Source: Galbitalea sp036499165
GTDB taxonomy: Bacteria; Actinomycetota; Actinomycetes; Actinomycetales; Microbacteriaceae
Direction of reading: 5' to 3'
Assembly: GCA_036499165.1 (NCBI GenBank)
Contig: DASYEE010000205.1
Span: 1 to 9,994 of the forward strand
Length of the DNA: 9,994 nucleotides
Shown: piece after piece, positions 1-5,402 of the stretch
How positions within the stretch are numbered: the first letter of the stretch is position 1
Layout: every line of letters starts with the position of its first letter
Notes under the pieces: model-generated
The model's input: the letters and a program-made list of their open reading frames with translations, nothing else
The model's database searches: none
Told to the model about the DNA's origin: nothing
Program-made: the position numbers and the translations under genes

Positions 1-1
1 T

Positions 2-577
2 CGGGACCCGGTCGAATGGCATCGAGCCCCATCTACGGATGAGGGCCCAATGCGATCTGTCGTCGTTTTTCGATTGAGACCGGTTGACGCCGGCGTCAAG
101 CAGCTCGGGCGCATGCTCGCTTATCGCCGAGCCAAGACTCCCACTCAGTGGGCGGCGGAATTGCCGTTTGCACGCGATCCGAATGCAATTGATCGCGCGC
201 TACGTGCGCACGTCGAGACCCAAAACGCTCTGAACGATTTCCTAACGGCTCGGGGTGCGCGAACGTGGTCTCCTACAGACGACGAGCCTGAATTCGACCT
301 CGCTTGGGTCAGACGCAGCATCGCCACAGTCGCAGAGGTCAAGAGCATTACTCTCGCCAACGAGGACCAGCAACTCAGATTGGGGCTCGGCCAAGTCCTC
401 GACTATCAGCAAATCATGACTAAGGCTAAGCCCGAGATTCGGGCGGCGCTTGCCATCGAAAAAGCACCGCGGAGCGACCGTTGGATCGAACTCTGCGAAC
501 GTCACGGTGTCGTGCTCGTTTGGCCAGGAACATTCGACGTTTTGGTTGATAGACAGTTAGCGACGCCCATGGCGTGA
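2..577 (+). CDS. PD-(D/E)XK nuclease-like domain protein (open at left edge, probably 5'-partial)
   Basis: Counting from the ATG at 50 the protein is 175 aa, but the frame stays open to the window edge and reads RDPVEWHRAPSTDEGP before that methionine. The gene therefore probably starts outside the window. A GAGGG at 41-45, only four bases before the ATG, makes a start at 50 possible. Numbered from the ATG, the likely nuclease core is a helix at 47-68 (RALRAHVETQNALNDFLTARG), then FDLAW with D83, a strand ending in E96-V-K98, and a glutamine/arginine-rich segment (QQLRLGLGQVLDY, 107-119). The D...ExK spacing and the segment after it fit restriction-endonuclease-fold domains and resemble a conserved C-terminal domain in hypothetical bacterial proteins. 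A role in DNA cleavage is inferred, and the target is unknown. The gene converges on a RES/Xre operon, which fits a defence setting. Its base composition matches that operon and not the GC-richer right half. Confidence 0.72.
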   Translation, partial: RDPVEWHRAPSTDEGPMRSVVVFRLRPVDAGVKQLGRMLAYRRAKTPTQWAAELPFARDPNAIDRALRAHVETQNALNDFLTARGARTWSPTDDEPEFDLAWVRRSIATVAEVKSITLANEDQQLRLGLGQVLDYQQIMTKAKPEIRAALAIEKAPRSDRWIELCERHGVVLVWPGTFDVLVDRQLATPMA

Positions 578-586
578 GTGCAGCAG

Positions 587-661
587 GTGGACCGCGTCGC
601 CCTAGGTTGGGCTGGCCGGCTTACGCCGGGATCGCGCACCTAGGCCCGGAGCGCGGTCCAC
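587..661. terminator. Nested inverted repeats between convergent genes, probable bidirectional terminator
   Basis: Three perfect inverted repeats are nested around one centre: 587-596 with 652-661 (GTGGACCGCG/CGCGGTCCAC, 10 bp), 601-607 with 638-644 (CCTAGGT/ACCTAGG, 7 bp), and 616-620 with 625-629 (CCGGC/GCCGG, 5 bp with loop TTAC). As RNA, either strand could fold into a long interrupted hairpin. The structure fills the 91-nt gap between the nuclease-like gene (stop at 577) and the RES toxin gene (stop at 669), the usual place for a shared terminator. There is no T-tract on either side, so a classical intrinsic terminator is not proven. A DNA-level or RNA-level regulatory role is an alternative. 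Confidence 0.55.
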
Positions 662-668
662 AAACAGC

Positions 669-1289
669 CTAGGCGGATCCGCTTATCCAGCGCTTACCTG
701 TCCGCAACGGGCTTCCGGCGGTCAGCGACAACCACCTTCGACAACGGTCCAAAGACCGACGCACGAAGCCGTATCGACGAATGACGAGCGGGTCGATTGC
801 GATGTCGCCAACCTGGGTCGTGCGAACGAAGACGGTGCCAACTTCAACTCGATCGAGATAAACGACCAGGACCCACCGCTGCGAGTTGTCCAAGAACGCT
901 ACGGAAGGAACCCGGACGGCCTGGTAGGCCTCCGAGTCAGCGAGGATCCGCCTTGCAAGATTTCGACAGAAGGCCCGGTCGCCAAAACAGCCGGGTGCCC
1001 CGACAATGCCAGCTTGTTGCTGCACGTCTGGGTCGAGGAGATCCAAGATACGCTCGAGCTTGATTTCAAACTCGTGGACGTGCCTTACGCGGCGCCCTCC
1101 CTTTCCGAACGGCGAGGCGTCCAAATGTCGACCGTATTCCGCGACGCAGACGTCCCAGCCAGAGGCGAAATACGCTGCAGGGGTACCTGGATCATTCCAT
1201 CGATTGTCCGCGGCGACCCCTGCATATCTGAAGTCCAGCGGGTCGTCGCCCGGAATGTGCCGCAATGCTCTGGTCTCAAGGCGCGTCAC
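669..1289 (-). CDS. RES-domain toxin (NAD+-degrading family), last gene of a four-gene operon
   Basis: The 206-aa protein matches the RES family, toxins that deplete cellular NAD+ (the MbcT/Res type). The visible core is FRYAG at 20-24, RWNDPGTPAAYFAS at 30-43, VAEYGRH at 49-55 and VRVPSVAF at 125-132. The family is named for conserved Arg, Glu and Ser; the best candidates here are R30, E51 and S129, with R21 as a second possible arginine. The gene starts with GTG, 4 nt after the stop of the antitoxin gene, and has no clear ribosome-binding site. This suggests it is translated weakly or by coupling, so that toxin stays below antitoxin. The C-terminal part (about 160-206) is rich in arginine and goes past the conserved core. 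The family call is firm from motif and partner; the NAD+ activity follows from the family and is not shown here. Confidence 0.88.
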   Translation of the reverse strand: MTRLETRALRHIPGDDPLDFRYAGVAADNRWNDPGTPAAYFASGWDVCVAEYGRHLDASPFGKGGRRVRHVHEFEIKLERILDLLDPDVQQQAGIVGAPGCFGDRAFCRNLARRILADSEAYQAVRVPSVAFLDNSQRWVLVVYLDRVEVGTVFVRTTQVGDIAIDPLVIRRYGFVRRSLDRCRRWLSLTAGSPLRTGKRWISGSA

Positions 1290-1293
1290 GCCG

Positions 1294-1665
1294 CTACCGG
1301 ATCTGGCCTTCGACCTCGGATGCCAGGAGCTCTAGGACCCTTCGAGGTGAACCCTCGCTCATCAGATCAATAGGGCTCTTTCCCCCAAGCGCGTCGACGG
1401 GGCTCGATAGAAAGGCTCCAAGCGCCTTGGGTTCGAAAATCGATCGTGCGACCTCCAATACTTCGTAGACACCGAGGAGCTCGGTTACCTCGACGTCAAC
1501 GGTTGGCAAGATGTCCTCTCGGCTCGCCGAGTATCCGGCCTTGTACTCCTCTGAGACGAACGCCGCGAATGCTGGCAGCGTGGTTACTCGGTCCAGTAGG
1601 TTCCGGAACGAATCCATCGCCGTTAGCGGAACCGGATGTACGTTCTCCCAAGCGATGTCGGTCAT
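1294..1665 (-). CDS. MbcA/ParS/Xre-type antitoxin (DUF2384-like C-terminal domain)
   Basis: This 123-aa protein is the expected partner of the RES toxin encoded immediately downstream. Its C-terminal half (about 57-123) has the toxin-binding signature, with FLSSPVDALGGKSPIDLM at 85-102 followed by the amphipathic helix SPRRVLELLASEVEG. In this family the C-terminal residues plug the RES active site. The N-terminal 55 residues do not show the helix-turn-helix usual in Xre/MbcA antitoxins, so DNA binding and autoregulation may be lost or handled by another operon member. The start codon overlaps the upstream gene's stop (ATGA at 1662-1665), and a perfect AGGAGG lies 10 nt before the ATG, inside the upstream gene. 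The antitoxin therefore has its own strong initiation site, unlike the toxin. Confidence 0.82.
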   Translation of the reverse strand: MTDIAWENVHPVPLTAMDSFRNLLDRVTTLPAFAAFVSEEYKAGYSASREDILPTVDVEVTELLGVYEVLEVARSIFEPKALGAFLSSPVDALGGKSPIDLMSEGSPRRVLELLASEVEGQIR

Positions 1666-2867
1666 CGGCCCCCAGCCTCCTGTCGTCCTTCCACCGAGAA
1701 CAGGTCAATCTGGCCTTGTTTCGGCTCAGAGCTCGTCATAGTCGAATCGTCGGCTGTCGCGCTATCGAAGGGATTCCGACCAGCCTCAAACGTCAGATCA
1801 TCGAACCTTCCTTGGAGGCTCCGGTCCAAACGGCACGTTCGGATGATGAAGCGAACCACGTCCGAGGCGAGCTTGACTCCAAGGCTGTGTTCGACGAAAT
1901 CGGTCACGACGAAACTCGGCACGGCGACGCTATTTGCCGCTGCAACGGTGGCGAGCTCGAGGGTGCGAAGTGCGTCAATGGCGAGAGAACGCCGGCGCCA
2001 AAGGCGGATGACCAGATCAGAGAGGTCTTCGTAGTAAGGCGGCACGACATCGACCGCAGGGACCTGCTGACGCTTAGGCATTGCCTCAAACAACGATCGA
2101 AGCTGCGCCGCAATCGCATCCTTTTCACGTCGCTCGCGCTCATCTCCAACGACAACTTGGCTGAGACCTATTCGAGGATCAGCGAGCCGTATGCGTCCGA
2201 TATCGTCTAAGGCGATAACAAGAGCGAAGAGATACAGCCACGCTAGATCAACGACGAGTGGCAGTGACCAAGGTTGCGATGAGTCGAGCATGTCTCGTGC
2301 GGCGGTAACGGCTGCTGGAAGCGCAGTCAGATTTCGGTGTCGCGGCGCAAGCCAATATCCCGTTGTCCTATATCGATGGAGGCGGTCGAGCTCAGCGGGC
2401 GTCGCGCTGAGCAGAGACCCCCATCGACTCACTGCAGGGCCATTGAGGAGGCCGAGCACCACGGGATCATCTTCACGCAGATCACGAAGCAGAGCCTCGC
2501 GGTCCTCGCGGTCGAGGGCTGAGACGCCGAGCCGAAAGGCAAGCTGGCGCGCAGCGGCAGGCAGAGGAAAGTCTCTAACGAGAAATCCCTGCCTGGCGCC
2601 AGTCAGGTCCATCACACCTCGCAGCCAGAAAATCCTCTCGGCAACTCGAGTTCGAGATGTCTTGCAGTCGGCGACAAGTTGGGTCACACCTGATACCGGT
2701 GCGTAGTGGATCGCCAGAACGTCAAGATCGGTCCACTCCTGTCGATCAGCTCGTCGATCCTCGCGAGGGATCAGGGAACCTAACTTGACCTCAAGTCTCG
2801 TCGAGGCACCCATGAGCCAGAAAGCACGGCGCATTTGCAACTTCTGATCCATGTCACGCTGAGTCAT
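1662..2867 (-). CDS. PD-(D/E)XK nuclease-like protein with a predicted sliding-clamp-binding tail
   Basis: I do not recognise this 401-aa protein as a whole. Its first 110 residues look like a restriction-endonuclease fold: E26 in TRLEVKLG, then TDLDVLAIHY with D47 and D49, then a strand ending D67-C-K69 (VADCKTS), and a following helix and strand (RIFWLRGVMDLTGARQGFLVRD, 79-100). D-x-K in place of E-x-K is a known variant of the PD-(D/E)XK motif. Residues 110-360 are mostly helical with no motif I can name. The hydrophobic run at 202-220 contains an aspartate and is more likely buried than membrane-spanning. The tail from about 366 is polar and carries QIDLF at 386-390, close to the beta-clamp-binding consensus QL(S/D)LF. 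The gene overlaps both neighbours by ATGA, and a GGGGA sits six bases before its ATG. Nuclease activity and clamp recruitment are inferences. Confidence 0.62.
   Translation of the reverse strand: MTQRDMDQKLQMRRAFWLMGASTRLEVKLGSLIPREDRRADRQEWTDLDVLAIHYAPVSGVTQLVADCKTSRTRVAERIFWLRGVMDLTGARQGFLVRDFPLPAAARQLAFRLGVSALDREDREALLRDLREDDPVVLGLLNGPAVSRWGSLLSATPAELDRLHRYRTTGYWLAPRHRNLTALPAAVTAARDMLDSSQPWSLPLVVDLAWLYLFALVIALDDIGRIRLADPRIGLSQVVVGDERERREKDAIAAQLRSLFEAMPKRQQVPAVDVVPPYYEDLSDLVIRLWRRRSLAIDALRTLELATVAAANSVAVPSFVVTDFVEHSLGVKLASDVVRFIIRTCRLDRSLQGRFDDLTFEAGRNPFDSATADDSTMTSSEPKQGQIDLFSVEGRQEAGGR
1676..1681 (-). promoter_or_regulatory. Strong ribosome-binding site of the RES antitoxin gene
   Basis: Read on the minus strand this is AGGAGG, a full match to the anti-Shine-Dalgarno core, with 10 nt to the antitoxin ATG at 1665. 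It lies within the last codons of the 401-aa gene. It supports the antitoxin start and suggests higher translation of antitoxin than of the GTG-started toxin. Confidence 0.7.
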
Positions 2868-4129
2868 GCAGTTCCCCAGCCCATGACTGCTTCGACGAGT
2901 GACGAAAGCTCGTCAACCGGAATCAGAGTCCGTTGCTTGGCAGGTCGAATCCCCTGGATCTGGGTGCGGTAATGCCCTGGCGCGAGCAGGGCGCGTTCGA
3001 CACCCGTCGAGTTTCCCTTAGTCGACGTCACCTCGCCTTCGTTCAGGAGGTCGATGGCCATTCCGACAGCTAACTTGTTGTCGTCGAAGTCGACAAGTTG
3101 GATGCCACTCCTGGAGCCTGCACTCACAAAGCGCACGATCCCAAGTTGCTGTAAGACCCCGTATTGACGTTTCGTACTGCTATGCCACGCAACGGTGCGG
3201 CCGGGTTGGAGCAGGGCATTAAGTAGGGCTACGGGGCTGTTGAGACTCGTTATTCCTCCAAAGTGTTGGCCCATCCTCACCGCAGCCAATACAGCAAGTG
3301 CTTTCTCAAGCAGTGGGCGCTTGATTGTGAGGACATCCGGGCCAAACCCGTATGGGGCTACCGCAAACAATTCTCGCGATTGGTCCGGGCGCTGCAGCGA
3401 TGGGCCCGCCATTACACCAGCGGCAACGAGGTCGTTTAGAAGCTGCCCATCAGGGCTTACAGAAAGTGGCGTTCCCTGAAACTGTCGCACTCCCGAGAAT
3501 GCCTTTGCGAGACGATCTACATCGATCTGAGCCAGCGCGGTTTCTATCGACTTCGGGTTCTCGTATGAGAAGAACGGCGAATACGCGATCTGGCTGTTCC
3601 TGATCGTCAATAGCTGAATTGCCTGAGACTCGGTGCCGATCGCTACAACGTCCTGTCTCGCGGCCGGGGCGATATCTAGGTCTTCGAGTCGCTGGGGGCC
3701 ATGCGACAGGCGATCGACGACCCCGAGCAATGCGCCCTCGATCTCGGTTGGACCCTGATCGTGCCAAGCCGCGCCCAACTGTCCGTACATGGATTCGAAG
3801 TCTTCGGGGACCGTCTCGTAGAAGCTGTCGATCCTATGACCGGTTCGGCGAACGTTGCCGACGAAGTCGCGTTCCTCCAGCAAGCCGATAACCCGTTCGA
3901 ATGCGAAAGCGTCCACGTCGAGCTGGGCGGCCGCCACCACCTTCAGAGCCTGGGCGTCATGGATGACGTCGTGTCCTTTGATCCAAGCGGCGACGGCGCC
4001 CGCCATACCCACGAGCTGCGTAGCTTCCAGTTCAGTTGCGATTAGCGGGCTATTACGGTCAACTTCATGCAGCCCCTGGTGGATATCGTGCGCCCTGAGC
4101 GCTATCGCGGACGGCACCAGGACGGGCAT
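2864..4129 (-). CDS. Unknown 421-aa protein with winged-helix-like stretches, first gene of the RES operon
   Basis: I cannot assign a family. The start is helical (1-60), followed by a stretch that reads like a winged helix (about 60-105: ALKVVAAAQLDVDAFAFERVIGLLEERDFV, then a basic turn). Two later parts have a similar pattern of helices followed by a glycine-containing wing: about 227-262 (GQLLNDLVAAGVM...ELFAVAPYGF) and about 300-346 (ALLNALLQPGRTVAWHSSTKRQYGVLQQLGIVRFV). This suggests a protein built of several winged-helix modules, as in DNA-binding or scaffold subunits of multi-gene defence systems, but that is inference. No catalytic motif, signal peptide or membrane helix is visible. 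Its stop overlaps the start of the 401-aa nuclease-like gene (ATGA at 2864-2867), so the two are translationally coupled and probably work together. There is no Shine-Dalgarno sequence before its ATG. Confidence 0.6.
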   Translation of the reverse strand: MPVLVPSAIALRAHDIHQGLHEVDRNSPLIATELEATQLVGMAGAVAAWIKGHDVIHDAQALKVVAAAQLDVDAFAFERVIGLLEERDFVGNVRRTGHRIDSFYETVPEDFESMYGQLGAAWHDQGPTEIEGALLGVVDRLSHGPQRLEDLDIAPAARQDVVAIGTESQAIQLLTIRNSQIAYSPFFSYENPKSIETALAQIDVDRLAKAFSGVRQFQGTPLSVSPDGQLLNDLVAAGVMAGPSLQRPDQSRELFAVAPYGFGPDVLTIKRPLLEKALAVLAAVRMGQHFGGITSLNSPVALLNALLQPGRTVAWHSSTKRQYGVLQQLGIVRFVSAGSRSGIQLVDFDDNKLAVGMAIDLLNEGEVTSTKGNSTGVERALLAPGHYRTQIQGIRPAKQRTLIPVDELSSLVEAVMGWGTA

Positions 4130-4135
4130 GTCCGA

Positions 4136-4141
4136 ACAGTA
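4136..4141 (-). promoter_or_regulatory. Possible -10 element for leaderless transcription of the four-gene operon
   Basis: The minus strand reads TACTGT, then six bases, then the ATG at 4129. A -10 hexamer at this distance would start transcription at or next to the ATG, which fits the missing ribosome-binding site. I see no good -35 sequence 17 bp further upstream, so this is tentative. The rest of the 198-nt gap between the divergent starts at 4129 and 4328 shows only a short hairpin (GCAGC 4233-4237 with GCTGC 4241-4245). Confidence 0.25.
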
Positions 4142-4327
4142 GCGCGTCGCGGGTCATACGGGGCCGTGTCTCGGAGGAGGCGCAACAACAGCCACCTTCG
4201 CCGCGCACGCGCGTCCACACGAATCGCGCGCGGCAGCTTCGCTGCGAGCCCCTTGACGCGCCCTGCTACTGATTGAAAGGCGAGGCCCGACGATGTCGAG
4301 TTCGGCCTCGAGGGAACAAGGGAAATC

Positions 4328-4726
4328 ATGGGCAGCATGGCCGGTCAGATCTGCAGGGCGTGCGGAACGAAGTTCGTCGGGCGGTCGGGCGGCGGCTTCT
4401 TCTTCGACCTCCTGCATTGCGACAGCTGCGGGCAGTCGAAGAGCGTGGGCCACCAGGAGATGGGCGACATCCACCTTGGGTTCGTGAAGGGCCTACCTGG
4501 GCCGTACACGGTGGGTCGATCCGCGATGGACCGGCGGATCAAGGAGGAATACGCCGGCGAGCTGCTGAGCACGGACGAGTACCACGCCGCCGTCGAGGCT
4601 ACGCTCGAGCCGTGCAAGTACGGGGGCCGGTTCCGCTACGACGCGCCGCCCCGCTGCCCGACGTGTCGATCCACCAGCGAGCACTGGGACCCCGACCCGG
4701 CCGGCGTCTCCATGCTCTACGACTGA
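4328..4726 (+). CDS. Small zinc-ribbon protein, function unknown
   Basis: The 132-aa protein carries an N-terminal zinc ribbon: C9-x2-C12 (CRACGTKF) and C31-x2-C34 (CDSCG), separated by a glycine/phenylalanine run GGGFFF at 21-26. A second zinc-binding site is suggested near the C-terminus by C96 (EPCKYGGRF) and C110-x2-C113 (CPTC). The usual CxCGG knuckle there would have a cysteine at 98, but this protein has tyrosine, so the second site has only three clear cysteine ligands. The middle (46-90) is conserved-looking (MGDIHLGFVKGLPGPY, YAGELLSTDEYHAA). I recall similar hypothetical proteins in other bacteria but no known function. An AAGGGA at 4318-4323 precedes the ATG closely; an alternative ATG at 4337 (MAGQ) has better spacing. 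The gene is divergent from the RES operon and lies upstream of a toxin-antitoxin pair, with no sign of a functional link. Confidence 0.72.
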   Translation: MGSMAGQICRACGTKFVGRSGGGFFFDLLHCDSCGQSKSVGHQEMGDIHLGFVKGLPGPYTVGRSAMDRRIKEEYAGELLSTDEYHAAVEATLEPCKYGGRFRYDAPPRCPTCRSTSEHWDPDPAGVSMLYD

Positions 4727-4779
4727 GGCATAAGCGCCGGTAGATCGCCTGCAGGTATGGTCGGTGGGTGGACGTGCGC

Positions 4780-4829
4780 TTGCATGACTTGGTGGACCGA
4801 GCGTAGAGTGACCACTTACATGACCACTT
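4780..4829 (+). promoter_or_regulatory. Probable promoter and repeat operator of the Phd/RelE-type pair
   Basis: TTGCAT at 4780-4785 and TAGAGT at 4804-4809, 18 bp apart, form a plausible promoter. At and just after the expected start point lies a direct repeat TGACCACTT at 4809-4817 and 4821-4829, with a 12-bp period. The first copy is part of a small palindrome AGTG-AC-CACT (4807-4816). Phd/YefM antitoxins normally repress their own operon at short repeats over the promoter, so this is the likely autoregulatory site. The ribosome-binding site AGGAG follows at 4837-4841. Confidence 0.45.
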
Positions 4830-4847
4830 CAAGATCAGGAGTCGAAC

Positions 4848-5084
4848 ATGGCTGAGATCGGAATAAAGGAATTGAAGGCATCGGCGTCCGCCGTCATCGA
4901 GCGCGTGGAAGCGGGCGCAGCGTTCGTCGTCACCAAGCGCGGGCGGCCAGCGGCGGTCTTGATGCCGGTCGAGGAAGCCGAAGATGTCGTTCTCGCCAGC
5001 GCCAACGAGTACGTCCAGATGCGGCGCGAGGCCCGAGCTGCATACGCGGAGGGTCGCACGGTCAACCTGTCCGAGCTGACCTGA
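4848..5084 (+). CDS. Phd/YefM-type antitoxin
   Basis: This 78-aa protein has the full Phd/YefM pattern: an N-terminal strand and helix IGIKELKASASAVIERVEAG (4-23), then FVVTKRGRPAAVLMPVEEAE (26-45), which in this family forms the DNA-binding dimer core. The C-terminal part (about 50-78) is charged and probably wraps the toxin. AGGAG at 4837-4841, six bases before the ATG, fixes the start. The stop codon overlaps the presumed start of the toxin gene, so the two are one operon. The family assignment is firm. The toxin it neutralises is the RelE/ParE-fold protein encoded next, and autoregulation through the upstream repeat is inferred. Confidence 0.9.
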   Translation: MAEIGIKELKASASAVIERVEAGAAFVVTKRGRPAAVLMPVEEAEDVVLASANEYVQMRREARAAYAEGRTVNLSELT

Positions 5085-5377
5085 ACCCATATCGGGTCGA
5101 GCTCGGCCCTGCCGCAGCGAAGGCGTTCCAGAAGCTCGCGCCAGAGGTTCGTGTTCGACTGGCCCGCGCGCTTGAGAAGTTGGCGCGTGACGTGGCCAAG
5201 CCGGGGCGGATCGAAGGAAAAGCCGTCAAGACGCTGCACGGGGCCTCCGAGTCTTTCCATCGGCTGCGAGCTGGCGACCATCGCGTCATGTACGACGTGC
5301 TCGACGCCGATCGCGTCCTGCTGATCCTCGGCATCGTCCACCGATCCGACCTCGAACGCTGGATCCGCAACCGCTGA
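5081..5377 (+). CDS. RelE/ParE-type toxin, apparent CTG start
   Basis: From the CTG at 5081 the frame gives 98 aa, the normal length of the RelE/ParE family. It begins (M)NPYRVELGPAAAKAFQKL, the typical first strand and helix, and ends with HRLRAGDHRVMYDVLDADRVLLILGIVHRSDLERWI, the conserved core with R61, R63, R68, Y71, H87 and R88. RelE toxins cleave mRNA at the ribosome, while ParE members poison gyrase; which applies here is open, though the HRLRAGDHRVMYDV pattern is closer to the RelE side. No ATG, GTG or TTG lies in frame before the TTG at 5180, which would remove the first 33 residues and the N-terminal fold. The CTG overlaps the antitoxin stop (CTGA), exactly where an ATGA overlap is expected. 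Either a rare CTG start is used or an ATG was lost by mutation, which would weaken or silence the toxin. Confidence 0.78.
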   Translation: MNPYRVELGPAAAKAFQKLAPEVRVRLARALEKLARDVAKPGRIEGKAVKTLHGASESFHRLRAGDHRVMYDVLDADRVLLILGIVHRSDLERWIRNR

Positions 5378-5402
5378 GCCCAGCCGCGCCGGTCATGCCG
5401 TC

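Noticed and set aside
587..661. Integron attC site
   Set aside because: A GTTGGGC (606-612) matches one core-site pattern, but it sits inside the structure and no matching RYYYAAC core stands at the other end in the right geometry.
1866..2261. Membrane helix in the 401-aa nuclease-like protein (residues 202-220)
   Set aside because: The run is hydrophobic but contains an aspartate and sits in a soluble-looking helical region, so a buried helix is more likely.
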